Source: VRUE01 sp963702705
GTDB lineage: Bacteria; Actinomycetota; Thermoleophilia; Solirubrobacterales; 70-9
DNA length: 64,000 nt
NCBI GenBank assembly: GCA_963702705.1
Contig: CAVPDR010000005.1
Span: 1 to 64,000 of the forward strand
Reading direction: 5' to 3'
How positions within the stretch are numbered: position 1 is the stretch's first letter; each line of letters starts with the position of its first letter. The notes beneath the pieces were generated by a model. It saw only the letters and a list, made by a program, of their open reading frames with translations. It was not told the origin of the DNA and searched no databases. The position numbers and the translations under genes were made by a program. Positions 41,501-50,501 of the stretch are shown one piece after another.

Positions 41501-42525
41501 CTAGATGAGTAGTTCCACGACTCAGGCCACGTAGTCGACCAATGCCCGGCTGGGGCGCCCGAGTTCGTAGTTGAGCGAAACCGCCGCGGCAAGCGCAAGG
41601 AAGCGGCTCGCGATGCGAGCCCGCAACCCACGCAAGGTGCGGGCGCCGTGGCGCTCGAGGGCGAGGATGTCCTTAGCGGTCCAGTAGATCGACTCGATCC
41701 GCTGGCGCAGCGGCGCCAGGTGCAGAGCGCCGTCGGGCTCGTCTTTGCGGGCGGGCCGGACGATGGTCGCGCCGAGGGCGGCAGCATCGGCTTCGAAGTC
41801 GGCGCCGGCGTATCCCTTGTCGCCGAGGATGGTGATCGGCCCTGAGCGGTTGACCCGCTCCAGCAGCCGCAGGCAGACCTCGCGCTCTCCTTCCTTGGGC
41901 GAGGTCAGCGCCATCGCCCGGGGCGTGCCGTCGGGCGCCATCAGCGTGTGCAGACGCAATCCCCAGAAGTAGCGGCTGTGGCTGGCGCAGAAGCCGTAGT
42001 CGGCGGCGTCTGAGAGCGCCCCGCCGAGGCTGTTGGCCCCGGCTCGCTTGACCGTCTCGCGCGAGCGGGCGCACTCCACCGGCGTGGAGTCGACGAGCAG
42101 CAGGTCGTCGTGCCAGCCGGGGCTCTGGGCGGCGAAGGTCGCGCTCATCGCCTCGATCGTCTCGGTCAGCCGCTCACGGCGCTTGTGGAAGCCAGAGCGC
42201 TTGGTGAGCGCCGGGAACAGGTGGCGCAGACGCTTGCAGGCTATCCGCACGAAGCGCTCGTCAGAGCCAACGCCCATGATCGACTGCGCGACGCAGAGCG
42301 TCACGACCTCCGCGTCGGTCAGTCTCCTACGGGCGTTCTTCTTGCCTTCGGGCAGGAAATCGTCGGCGGTGCAGAACACCGCAGTGAGCAGCAGGTCGAG
42401 GTCGGCGAGCATCGAGGCCCCCTTCGGGTCGGCGCTGATAATTGAGCACCGCCGACTTCGACCCTGTTGCTTATCTCCCCTGCGAGGCGCTCTTCGGCGT
42501 CGCGGTCGTGGAACTACTCATCTAG
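41501..42525. mobile_element. IS982-family insertion sequence with 21-bp perfect inverted repeats
   Basis: CTAGATGAGT begins the left end (41501) and its exact complement ends at 42525; the inverted repeats are identical over 21 bp. The 1025-bp element holds one transposase gene on the minus strand. No clear target duplication is visible; CATCG occurs just outside the left end and five bases outside the right end. Confidence 0.85.
41522..42412 (-). CDS. IS982-family transposase
   Basis: 296 residues. DDE-type motifs: LLLVDSTPVECARSRETVKR (first Asp near 106), ITILGDKGYAGADFEADAAA (second Asp near 195) and a C-terminal Glu in PLRQRIESIYWTAKD. The length and the DSTPVE core are typical for IS982. 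The reading frame is intact, so the copy may be active. Confidence 0.9.
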   Translation of the reverse strand: MLADLDLLLTAVFCTADDFLPEGKKNARRRLTDAEVVTLCVAQSIMGVGSDERFVRIACKRLRHLFPALTKRSGFHKRRERLTETIEAMSATFAAQSPGWHDDLLLVDSTPVECARSRETVKRAGANSLGGALSDAADYGFCASHSRYFWGLRLHTLMAPDGTPRAMALTSPKEGEREVCLRLLERVNRSGPITILGDKGYAGADFEADAAALGATIVRPARKDEPDGALHLAPLRQRIESIYWTAKDILALERHGARTLRGLRARIASRFLALAAAVSLNYELGRPSRALVDYVA

Positions 42526-42644
42526 GGCTGCATCGAGCTCTATGAGGATCGTGGCACCGTCCTCCATTTCTCGTTGGCGCTCGCTTGAAATTTTCGCCAT
42601 CGCCTACGAGTATCGGACGAGGAACGGCGTAACGGTTTGGGATC

Positions 42645-43574
42645 GTGGCAGTTACCGTCAGGTCAGTGCCTGACCTCGTCGAAAGACTCGAAAAGCGGAT
42701 TCGCCGCCACGTCTCCGAATCGATGCCGGTAGAGCAGAGCTACTTCGAAGAACAAACTCTGGTCAACCTGATGATCGACTACCGCGTCTGGCGGGGTCGC
42801 TTCATTCAGCCGCTCCCACGAACGGTCCACCGCTCGGACGAGTTCATGAAGAGCCCGAAGCGGCAAGCGCATGCCGCGGCCCTGGAGGTAGTCGAAACGA
42901 AGATCGCGACAGGAGAAGAACTCAATGCTCATCTCAGCACCCGCGTCTCGCATCCCGCTGGAGGCGACTCGACTATGCCGCCGTCTAAGCACGCCGACCG
43001 CGACCTTCTGCTCGCAGAGTGGGGAGTCCATCACCTTCACCTTTCGACTGAGATGCGGAAGGACGGGTTCACGAGTAGAACGGCGGACGTGCTCTTCGTC
43101 GTCTTTCGTGAGGCCGATGCTTATCTGCTCGGTATCTTTGATCACCCGCAGCACGAGAATTGGGCAGCGGAGAATATTTTTGCCGTGATGGTGAGGAACT
43201 GGTCCGACGCCGGGCTCGTCCTCAAGTCGAATTTTGCCATTGGGCTCTCTCAGGAGTATTCAGATGACGATCGACTCGAGCTGCGAAAGGCCGGGATGAA
43301 CTCAGCTCTCCAGGTCGATGGAAAGGTCTACTCCCCGAGTGGAGGCGGAATCGCGCTAGACGGTACGCCGTTGCTCGAGGTGCAGGCCGCCCAGCAGTTC
43401 ATGTGGGAGCTGAGTCGGTGGGGAGGGGACATCGCGAAGCGCTTGGGCGAAGTCGAGGGAGTTCCACGGGCTGCCTACTGGCTGCCGGCTATCTATGCAC
43501 CGGCGCCGGGCTTTGAGGAGTACGCCGGCTTTGTCAACAGATCCACCTTCGTTCCAGTTGGACGGCTCCGTTGA
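42645..43574 (+). CDS. unknown protein with conserved WGVHHLHLS motif
   Basis: 309 residues, GTG 42645 (GTG 42666 also possible). The protein has an N-terminal helical part, then KHADRDLLLAEWGVHHLHLS followed by VLFVVFREADAYLLGIFDHP, which reads like an alpha/beta core with conserved His. I have seen the WGIHHLHL pattern in uncharacterised proteins of mobile regions but cannot name a function. It converges on the large nuclease gene with a 40-bp gap, so both may form one module. Confidence 0.6.
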   Translation: MAVTVRSVPDLVERLEKRIRRHVSESMPVEQSYFEEQTLVNLMIDYRVWRGRFIQPLPRTVHRSDEFMKSPKRQAHAAALEVVETKIATGEELNAHLSTRVSHPAGGDSTMPPSKHADRDLLLAEWGVHHLHLSTEMRKDGFTSRTADVLFVVFREADAYLLGIFDHPQHENWAAENIFAVMVRNWSDAGLVLKSNFAIGLSQEYSDDDRLELRKAGMNSALQVDGKVYSPSGGGIALDGTPLLEVQAAQQFMWELSRWGGDIAKRLGEVEGVPRAAYWLPAIYAPAPGFEEYAGFVNRSTFVPVGRLR

Positions 43575-43613
43575 AGCCGCATTACCGTAGCTCTGAAGAG
43601 GGCCGGGAGATTT

Positions 43614-46600
43614 CTAGGCGAACTCGGAGCGCAGGTAGGCCTCGAGTCGGTGTGATGGGACGAGCTCGAACGGGAGATCGTCGATAAAGGGTGCGATCGC
43701 ATCGCGCCCGGTGACGATCAGACCCCTCAGCTTCGGCTCTGACCCAGCATCAAGCCTAAGTAGATCGCGGACGGCGGGTAGTCGTTCCGCCAGCCAATCC
43801 ACCCGCTCGCGATGCTTGGTCACCGAGGTGGTCCCCCGCTGACCGAAATGACCGGTCATCTCGATCACTACTTCCGATGAACTGAGCGTGCCGCTCAGGT
43901 CCTTGCACTCGACCGCCCAGATCACCTTGCCCTCAGGGTCGGCGGCGAGCACGTCGATGTCGCCGAGATCTTCGCCCGGCCCTCGCCGCAGCTTCTCCCC
44001 CGCCAGGCGCTTAACCCCCTGCTCAACCACATGGCCACAGCCGCGAAAGACCTCGGCAACCTCGCCCTCGAACTCAGCTCCCTTCTCCTTTGCCATCTTG
44101 CCGAGCTCGCGGCGCAGCCCCGTGGCGCTCGCCAGGTGCTGATAACGGCCGCTGCCGAGCTGGCCGAAGAGAATCGCCATCGCGGTGACGACGTGGCGCC
44201 TACCCCAGATCAGCTGCTCGCCGTTGGCGGTCCGCCGGCGCAAAAAAGGCCGACGGTTATAGGACCAGCGCCTCGCAAAGAGCCAGGGGTAGACATCGGT
44301 CTTGGTTCCGTCGGGGGGCCGCATGAACTCGTCCCGCGGCCCCATCTCCAGATAGGCGACGGCGCTCTCGATCTCCTCCATCTTGCCCTCGAGTATCGTC
44401 GCCAGCTCGGCGATCGCCTCATCGCGATCGAGGATCATCGCGTCTTCGCCGCGGTCGCGGGCTAGCAGTTGAGCTGCGACCAGGGTCTCGCCCAGGCGCC
44501 TCAGGGGCACACCCGCCTCCTTGATCATCAGCTCATCGAGACGATCAGTCAGCTCCGACTCGCCGCCGCCATTCGGCTCAAAGCGTGCTCGCCAGCGCTC
44601 CTCGCTGGCGCGACGCTGGGATTCGATGTGTGCGTCGAAGTAGCGCCCGCGCCCGGCGTCGTAGCGATCTGACTCCTTGAGGCGAAGCAATCCGTCTTTA
44701 CGGACCACGAGATCGACCTCCGAGAGTTCACCGTGCACCGCATCGGAGAGATCCGCCCAATCGAGCATCTCGGCAACATTGGCCAGGGCCTGATCGAATT
44801 CCGCCAACCCCAACTCACTTTCGCCCTGGGGCGCTGCCGCCGTCGCGTACTCGATCAGGAAGCGACAGCAGATCCCCGCCACGTTTGCCTGGGCAACCTC
44901 GCTGCGCAACGTTTTCGCCGAGTCGGGGTAGGTTGCGAGCTTGGCCGGCAGGATCGTGCGGCTGTGCTCGGACTCGGCAATCAGGCGCTCGTTCATCCCG
45001 ACCAAGAACTCGAGTAGCCCCTCGGAGCCGACCCCGTTGAGGATCATGCTCGCTTCTCCAAAGAGGAAGTCGACCGCCCCGCGCAGCACCTCGTTGCGGC
45101 GCTCGTGGGGGATCTCCTCCTCGCGGAAGCCGAAGCGCTTGTAGAGAGCGTCGCCGAGGGCGTAGCGAGCGGCGCTGCGGTCGGCCTCCTGGACCAGGCG
45201 TGGGCGCCCCTCGGCTGCTTCGATCATCGGGTTGGCCTCTGCAGGGAGCAAGATCATGTGCTTCTTGACGCCGAGCGGGATTGCCGCCTCCAGCGCCGCC
45301 TCGCGATCGCTGGCGCTGAGTACGCGCATACCGGCGGCCTCGGCGAGCTGGCTCAGCGCCTCGAGGATGAGCTCCACGACCTCGCGCTCGGCGACGTTGT
45401 CAGCGCTGGGGAGCAGGCGCCTAATTTTTGGGCCGAGGGTGATCTTGGCGCTGGCCGGCGCCTCGATCGTGACCTCGCCGGGATCGTCATCACCGGGGTC
45501 CTCACCCCCCTTGAACCAGTACTCGCTTGGTCTGAAGTCGACCTCGATCTGGAGTGCCGGGTAGGTATCGGCGAGCGTGGCGAGGAAGTCGGCCAGCGGC
45601 TCGCGTAGCTCCGCCATCCAGTAGGCGAGCGATTCGACCGCCTCCCAGCTCGGCTTGACGTTGCCGGTCGGCCCCGCCACCCAGAGGGCCGGGGCACTGC
45701 GACCGACGTTGATCATCAGCCGCAGCCCGCTCGGCTCGTGTTCGTAGTAGAGGCGCCCGCCCTGCTCCTCCTCGATCTTGGTCCTCTCGACCTCGCGCAC
45801 CTGACCCTCGAGGTAGATGGCACCGTGGCGGTCGCGCCCGACGGCCGCGTCTACTCGGCAGGGCCCGGCGAAGCCCGGCAGAAAAGTGATCAAGTTGAAC
45901 TCACGCATCTCCCCGAAGCTGTGCTCTTGGTCGCGGTAGCTACCGTAGATGTCGAGCATCGAGGTGGTGGTCACCTTTGCCTGCTTGTGCAGAGCGCTCT
46001 CGTCGCTGGCGAACTTCCAGAGCGCCAATGGGTCGTCGCTCTCCAGTAGCGCGATCGTCTCCAGGTCCGCAGCCGTGAAACCGAGTGGAACTACGTTCTC
46101 AGCGATGGCGCTCGGCAGCGCCATCAGCGCCTGGCGACCGGCGGGCTGGGAGATCAACAGCCCGAGAACCCGATCGCCTGCCAGGGCGGCCTCAGCTGCT
46201 ACCTCCTCAAGGCGCGCAAGCGCCTGCTTAGCCGCCTCTCGTCCATCCCAGACCGTGTAAGGGTGGGCGGCCTCGATCCCCTCGAGGTCATCAACCAGGA
46301 CCAGAGCACAGAGGATCTTGTCGACGTCGATGCGGGCGCTGATCTCGGTGAATGGCCCCTCCTCCGTGTTCCGCTTGTGATCGATGGTTGGATCGATATC
46401 CATCCGCCGTAGCGAGAGAACCACATCGTGATCGACCGAATCACCGAAGAGCGAGGTTGCCAACTTAGCCCCACACTCATTACTGATCCGCAGTGCGAGG
46501 TGATGGCGGAGCGCAGCGAGCACCTCAAAGGGGCCGGCCAGCACCAACCAATCCCCCAGGCGCAGCAGCGGCGTCCGTTCGGCCGAGCCTTCGAACACCT

Positions 46601-47270
46601 GCTCATCACTGAAGCTGACCTCGCCTGCGTCGATGATCAGAGGCTCAAGCGCTTCGAGGCCCTGCCGCGGGAGCAATCCCGCCAACCGCCTGCGGTCAAA
46701 GGCGAGCGTCTTCTGTAGTTTGACCAGCCGCTCGCGATCGGGAATCTCAACCCTGCCGCTCTGCCCGGGGGGCTCGATATTCGCCGTCAACCCCGCCGCT
46801 CGCAGCGCCGCATCGCTGACCGTGAGAGCTGCGACCACACAGCTGATCAGCTCGTTGCGAAGCGCAGTCGGGATCGCGTCGGTTCGCAGGCAACCGCGGG
46901 CGAGGTGGCGAAAAGCGTAGGCGGTGCTCTCCCCGAGTCCCTCGCCGACCAGATGTGAGCCGCCGTAAAAGGCAAACTCTTCGGTCAGGGGCCCATCGAG
47001 AGGATCCTCATAGTGGCCGGCGATCGCCGCAAGCGGTCCCTCGTTGACGAGCGCTCCCAGGTCAGCGTCGGTCAGCGTCCTCTCCTCGTCGCTGGGTTTG
47101 ATCTCGGCGGCGAGTGTGTGCAGGATGGAGAGGCGCCAGAGCGAGTTCGCGTTCGCCTCCACCAGCGCCAGTGCCGCGGCCGCGGCCGCGAGCGAGAGCG
47201 GATTAAAGTCAGCGATCTCGCGGCGAAGCCCGTCGAGGCCCCATGGGTCTGGATCGCTGGCTGCGTTCAC
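43614..47270 (-). CDS. very large protein with C-terminal PD-(D/E)XK nuclease signature
   Basis: 1218 residues in one intact frame. The C-terminal 160 residues look like a restriction-endonuclease fold of the Mrr/NERD kind: FEGEVAEVFRGCGHVVEQGV, then GDIDVLAADPEGKVIWAVEC followed by K, giving D1106, E1121 and K1123. Residues 1-1050 are unlike anything I recognise; no Walker motifs or helicase motifs are visible. The size and the island context suggest a single-gene defence effector with a sensor N-terminus. It has no adjacent methyltransferase. Confidence 0.7.
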   Translation of the reverse strand: MNAASDPDPWGLDGLRREIADFNPLSLAAAAAALALVEANANSLWRLSILHTLAAEIKPSDEERTLTDADLGALVNEGPLAAIAGHYEDPLDGPLTEEFAFYGGSHLVGEGLGESTAYAFRHLARGCLRTDAIPTALRNELISCVVAALTVSDAALRAAGLTANIEPPGQSGRVEIPDRERLVKLQKTLAFDRRRLAGLLPRQGLEALEPLIIDAGEVSFSDEQVFEGSAERTPLLRLGDWLVLAGPFEVLAALRHHLALRISNECGAKLATSLFGDSVDHDVVLSLRRMDIDPTIDHKRNTEEGPFTEISARIDVDKILCALVLVDDLEGIEAAHPYTVWDGREAAKQALARLEEVAAEAALAGDRVLGLLISQPAGRQALMALPSAIAENVVPLGFTAADLETIALLESDDPLALWKFASDESALHKQAKVTTTSMLDIYGSYRDQEHSFGEMREFNLITFLPGFAGPCRVDAAVGRDRHGAIYLEGQVREVERTKIEEEQGGRLYYEHEPSGLRLMINVGRSAPALWVAGPTGNVKPSWEAVESLAYWMAELREPLADFLATLADTYPALQIEVDFRPSEYWFKGGEDPGDDDPGEVTIEAPASAKITLGPKIRRLLPSADNVAEREVVELILEALSQLAEAAGMRVLSASDREAALEAAIPLGVKKHMILLPAEANPMIEAAEGRPRLVQEADRSAARYALGDALYKRFGFREEEIPHERRNEVLRGAVDFLFGEASMILNGVGSEGLLEFLVGMNERLIAESEHSRTILPAKLATYPDSAKTLRSEVAQANVAGICCRFLIEYATAAAPQGESELGLAEFDQALANVAEMLDWADLSDAVHGELSEVDLVVRKDGLLRLKESDRYDAGRGRYFDAHIESQRRASEERWRARFEPNGGGESELTDRLDELMIKEAGVPLRRLGETLVAAQLLARDRGEDAMILDRDEAIAELATILEGKMEEIESAVAYLEMGPRDEFMRPPDGTKTDVYPWLFARRWSYNRRPFLRRRTANGEQLIWGRRHVVTAMAILFGQLGSGRYQHLASATGLRRELGKMAKEKGAEFEGEVAEVFRGCGHVVEQGVKRLAGEKLRRGPGEDLGDIDVLAADPEGKVIWAVECKDLSGTLSSSEVVIEMTGHFGQRGTTSVTKHRERVDWLAERLPAVRDLLRLDAGSEPKLRGLIVTGRDAIAPFIDDLPFELVPSHRLEAYLRSEFA

Positions 47271-47592
47271 GTATCGGCACTGTAGTAGTGCGCAGGCGGC
47301 TTGCGCTCAAAAAGGCCGGTCCATATCGGTGGCTACTGGGCAACTGCGTGCGGTGAATCCCTCTTCGTCGAGACGAACTCGCCCTCGCCGTAGCGTTTGC
47401 GTCATCGCGATCCTGCAGGTGCTCCCCCGCGACCGCGCTGAAGGGGTAGACGACCTCCCATTTGTACCCCGAGATTTCGGCCCAATTCCCTTCCCTTTGC
47501 CCTTCCCTTCAGCGGGATCAGGGGTTGCTTTCTGGCTCTAGCAAACGGCTTCTAGCTTACAAATGCGTCTATGTAGCTGCTAATATTTTCGT
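47271..47592. other. intergenic region before vapBC
   Basis: 322 bp without a convincing gene. The last 40 bases (47548-47590) are AT-rich, with TAATATTTTCGTATG directly before the vapB start, and probably hold the vapBC promoter and operator. The remainder may hold the promoter of the divergent 1218-residue gene. Confidence 0.4.
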
Positions 47593-47865
47593 ATGACGCT
47601 ACATCAGCCCGAGAGCGAAGTCGGAGTCCGTGAGCTGCACGACCGCCTCAGCGAGTATCTAGAGCGAGTGGAGGGGGGAAGCGAGATCATTGTTACCCGG
47701 CGTGGCCGACCCGTCGCTCGCCTCAGTGGACTCGGCGAGCGGCCGCTGGAGGCTCTCTCGCGTCGCGGCCTGGTGCGGATGCCGAAAGAGGCACGCTCTC
47801 CTCGGTCGGCGCAGGTCAAGGGCACCGGTTCGGTCTCTGACCTCGTCTCCGAGCAGCGGGCCTGA
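47593..47865 (+). CDS. Phd/YefM-type VapB antitoxin
   Basis: 90 residues. The N-terminus SEVGVRELHDRLSEYLERVE followed by IIVTRRGRPVARLSGL is the Phd/YefM DNA-binding and dimerisation domain. The C-terminal tail is basic-acidic and likely disordered, binding the toxin. The VapC gene overlaps its stop. Confidence 0.85.
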   Translation: MTLHQPESEVGVRELHDRLSEYLERVEGGSEIIVTRRGRPVARLSGLGERPLEALSRRGLVRMPKEARSPRSAQVKGTGSVSDLVSEQRA

Positions 47866-48284
47866 TCTTCTACTTCGACACCTCGGCACTGGTCAAGCTC
47901 GTTGTCGTCGAGGACGGGTCCGAGTTGGCGGCAAGGCTCTGGGGCAGTGCCTACCTCGCAGCCTCGAGCATGCTTGCCTACCCCGAGGGTCGGGCGGCCT
48001 TGGCAGCGGCCCGGCGCATGGATCGTCTTGCGGAAGAGGAGCACCGGGAGGCGCTTGCGGCCTTCGAGGAGCTCTACGCGGAGCTGGCTACGGTCGGGGT
48101 TGACCAGGAACTTGCCGCTCGCGCCGGCGGCTATGCCGAAGACCTGGGGCTGCGTGGCTATGACGCCGTTCATCTCGCCACTGCGCTCGAACTCGGCGAC
48201 GAGGAAGTCGTTCTCGTCACCTGGGATCGAGATCTCGCGCAGGCGGCCGAGCGCGTCGGCCTGGGTATTGCCGGCCTCAGCTAG
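47862..48284 (+). CDS. VapC PIN-domain toxin
   Basis: About 140 residues. The frame begins at CTG 47862 (LIFYFDTSALVKLVVVEDGS), with the first catalytic Asp in FDTSALVK, then YPEGRAAL with a conserved acidic residue, GYDAVHLATALEL with the third Asp, and VTWDRDLAQA with the fourth. PIN toxins are RNases acting on tRNA or rRNA. The initiator is unusual: no ATG/GTG lies before the FDTSAL motif, so translation probably depends on coupling with vapB. Confidence 0.82.
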   Translation: MIFYFDTSALVKLVVVEDGSELAARLWGSAYLAASSMLAYPEGRAALAAARRMDRLAEEEHREALAAFEELYAELATVGVDQELAARAGGYAEDLGLRGYDAVHLATALELGDEEVVLVTWDRDLAQAAERVGLGIAGLS

Positions 48285-48296
48285 TTGCCGAACGGT

Positions 48297-49457
48297 TCAG
48301 GGGTCCAACTTCACTTCGGAGAACGCTTCGGTGACGGCCTCGGCCTCGTGCTTCCGAGATTCGTAGGCGGCGTAGATCTGCGTCGTTCTGATGTCCTCGT
48401 GCCCCATCCACTCTTGGATGGTCCGGATAGGCACCCCGCCCGCCGCAAGCCTCGTCCCGAAGGTGTGGCGCAGGTCCTCGAAGCGCACCTCACGCACCTT
48501 GGCTGCCCGCAGTGCTTTCTTGAGCCGCTGGTCGATTGCTGAGGAGCTGAGGACCTTGCCGGTGCGGGGGTGTCCGAAGACGCGATGTTCGCGATCCCGG
48601 TGCTGGGAGCGCTCCAGGTGGCGACGAAGGGCGGCTGCGACCGGTGGAGCCATCGGCACCGAGCGCGAGCTATAACGTGATTTCGGCTGCCCCAAGTTGC
48701 CCCGCACATAGCTACGTTGCACCCGAACTCTCTTGGCGGCGAAGTCGACGTCGCGCCACTCCAGTCCCAGCAACTCGCTCTGCCGGAGGCCGGTAAGTGC
48801 AGCGGTCAGGAACATGGCCCAGTCGGTGTGCCCGAGTGGTTCCTTGTCAACGTCGACTGCCTCGATCAGTGTGACCAGCTCGGTTTCGGTGAGAAACCTG
48901 ATGTCGGAGGTCCGCTCGACCTGGGGAAACTGGACCTGCTCGCACGGATTTCGCCGGCACCAGCCCTGGCGCCTGGCGAAGGCGAAGACCTCTGAAATCA
49001 GCTTGAGTGCATTCAGGCGCTTCTTCGGTCTGAGGCCCTTCCTTCGCATCTCGTGATCCAGCTCTTCGACGTCGCGCCTCTTGAAGCGCTCAAGTGGAAC
49101 ATCTTCCGCGCCCCACTGAAGATGGTTCTTAAAGAGGGACCTGTAGGTGGCGAGCGTTGATGGTTTGCGGTCGATCGCTTCCAAGTGGCGCATCAGGTGT
49201 TGGGCGGCTTCGTCGACCATGACGGTCATTTCGGGTGGCGGAGCCTCTTCGGTGGCCAGCCGCATGCGCCGTAGCTCTGCCTCGGCTTCCGCCTTGGTGA
49301 GCCCCGCTTTGCCTCCTAGCTGGCGCTTGGGTCCGATGCGACGCTGTACGCGCCTCCTGCCGACATACCAGCGCCCGTACCACGTTTCCCGGCCTCCGGA
49401 GCCGGCTACTGGATACAGCGATCCAGTCCCGTACGCGCGTCGCGGTTTGGTCTTCAT
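48297..49457 (-). CDS. tyrosine integrase of unit 2
   Basis: 386 residues. An arm-type N-terminal domain (residues 1-75), SAM-like core-binding domain (about 80-180), and a catalytic domain with R in LTGLRQSELLGLEW, H-x-x-R in RHTFGTRLAAGG, the second H in WMGHEDIRTT and Y in QIYAAYE. It integrates at the tRNA-Leu 3' half, the repeat of which is 130 bp away. It is about 70 percent identical by eye to the integrase at 57823-59004. Confidence 0.92.
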   Translation of the reverse strand: MKTKPRRAYGTGSLYPVAGSGGRETWYGRWYVGRRRVQRRIGPKRQLGGKAGLTKAEAEAELRRMRLATEEAPPPEMTVMVDEAAQHLMRHLEAIDRKPSTLATYRSLFKNHLQWGAEDVPLERFKRRDVEELDHEMRRKGLRPKKRLNALKLISEVFAFARRQGWCRRNPCEQVQFPQVERTSDIRFLTETELVTLIEAVDVDKEPLGHTDWAMFLTAALTGLRQSELLGLEWRDVDFAAKRVRVQRSYVRGNLGQPKSRYSSRSVPMAPPVAAALRRHLERSQHRDREHRVFGHPRTGKVLSSSAIDQRLKKALRAAKVREVRFEDLRHTFGTRLAAGGVPIRTIQEWMGHEDIRTTQIYAAYESRKHEAEAVTEAFSEVKLDP

Positions 49458-49520
49458 GGCCTTTACACGATCCCCAGCCCAAAGACGCCACCCCGCTGCA
49501 GAGCTATTTTACCGCCCCAC

Positions 49521-49540
49521 AATGGTCCGAAATGGTCCGA
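49521..49540. repeat. right-arm repeat of unit 2
   Basis: ATGGTCCGAA twice in tandem, between the integrase gene and att repeat D. The same arrangement (TGGTCCGCAA, TGGTCCGCAG) is at 59071-59090. Likely arm-type integrase sites. Confidence 0.6.
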
Positions 49541-49583
49541 AATCCTGCTACGAGGAACCGAGGAGATTCGCTGCCATAGAACG

Positions 49584-49669
49584 CGAAAACCCCCGATTTA
49601 CGGGGGTTTTCGATGCGGCTGAATGGAGTCGAACCATCACGTCCCGTTAGGGACACAAGGCCCTCAACC
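49584..49669 (-). repeat. att repeat D: terminator plus tRNA-Leu 3' half
   Basis: Hairpin CGAAAACCCCCG/CGGGGGTTTTCG (49584-49612), then the tRNA 3' half starting at 49614. Variable-arm stem GTCCC/GGGAC as in repeat A. It is the junction between units 2 and 3. Confidence 0.9.
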
Positions 49670-50015
49670 CGGGGAAATCGAGTCTTTTCAGTTCTGCTCA
49701 GCGCTCTCAGGTCATCTGAGGTGCTCTGAGGTCACGCAGGTTACCGATCTGGAGGTCCGCAGAAAGGTCCGTGGGTTCTCAGACCTCAAGCTTGCATCCC
49801 ATCGGCGACGCGGGCTGCTCCTAGGTCCATTTCCGGAACATTTGGGCCCTCGAAGGGGCGCGGCGGAGTGTGCGCGGATCAGTCAGGACTAAGACGATGG
49901 TGTCAGTCACCAATTTTGCACGGTTCCGTGCAACGAGATCGGGGTGTTTGCGATTAACTCCATACGAGTTCCTTCAGTTCGGGGTCGTCAGTCCTCGCCC
50001 ATTCATCTCAACCGG
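49670..50015. other. left arm of unit 3
   Basis: No convincing gene. Holds CTCAGGTCATCTGAGGTGCT (49706-49725), shared with the left arm of unit 2, and the pair AGGTCCGCAG (49753-49762) and AGGTCCGTGG (49765-49774). These are candidate integrase sites. Confidence 0.55.
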
Positions 50016-50501
50016 ATGCTGCCGCTCGCTCTTAGCGATACCGCCACGATCTCGATCGTCGGCATCATCGTCTCGGGGGTGGTAGGCCCGGGCTTCGCCG
50101 CACACTGGGCACGGAGGCGCCAGAGGGACGACCACCGACACGACCACGCTGAGAAGGAACACGACGATCTCACTGCGCTTCTTGACTCCGTCGCGGCGAC
50201 GCTCGCCGCAGGTGTAACGCGCTTGCGGAAGGCGAAGAGTGGAGATGAATCCGAGCTGGATGCCTGGGCTAGCGAAGTTCACGCCACCTACGAGCGCCTG
50301 CTCTTGAGGGTGGCGGTCGATGACCCGGTCGCGATCGCCTACAAGGAGGCACGCGATCGTCTCACCGCCCTCGCCGATGCGTTCGCCGACGAGGGCGATA
50401 GCGCAGAGGACGGCGCTGCGATCGCGGCCTTCGAGCAGGCCCGCACCGCCTATCTGGATCGAGCCCGAGCCTGTCTGGCAAGCAAGGCGCCGGCACGATG
50501 A
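50016..50501 (+). CDS. single-pass membrane coiled-coil protein
   Basis: About 161 residues from ATG 50016. Residues 8-30 (ATISIVGIIVSGVVGPGFAA) form one transmembrane helix, followed by a basic RRRQRDDHRHDHAEKEHDDL stretch and a helical, probably coiled-coil, cytoplasmic domain. Its stop overlaps the start of the NA37 gene (ATGA), so the two proteins are co-translated. No family recognised. Confidence 0.65.
   Translation: MLPLALSDTATISIVGIIVSGVVGPGFAAHWARRRQRDDHRHDHAEKEHDDLTALLDSVAATLAAGVTRLRKAKSGDESELDAWASEVHATYERLLLRVAVDDPVAIAYKEARDRLTALADAFADEGDSAEDGAAIAAFEQARTAYLDRARACLASKAPAR

Larger units (their letters stand above)
34436..49583. mobile_element. integrative element, unit 2 (15 kb)
   Basis: Runs from att repeat B to repeat D. 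It carries an excisionase-like gene (35507), an integrase beside the right end (48297-49457), toxin-antitoxin genes, the split phosphotransferase locus, a large nuclease and an IS982-type insertion. No conjugation or capsid genes are visible, so it is either a mobilisable island or a phage-satellite-like element. Confidence 0.75.

Noticed and set aside
40830..41504. 224-codon plus-strand frame opposite the HEPN-like gene
   Set aside because: No family motif; the minus-strand frame has the more protein-like helical composition. The choice is not certain.
41492..42535. Target-site duplication CATCG for the IS982 element
   Set aside because: The left copy touches the IS but the right copy is five bases outside the inverted repeat, so the match may be chance.
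42519..42605. 28-codon minus-strand frame as the lost N-terminus of the HEPN-like gene
   Set aside because: Joining the flanks of the IS does not bring it into the frame of the downstream gene; kept only as a possibility in the findings.
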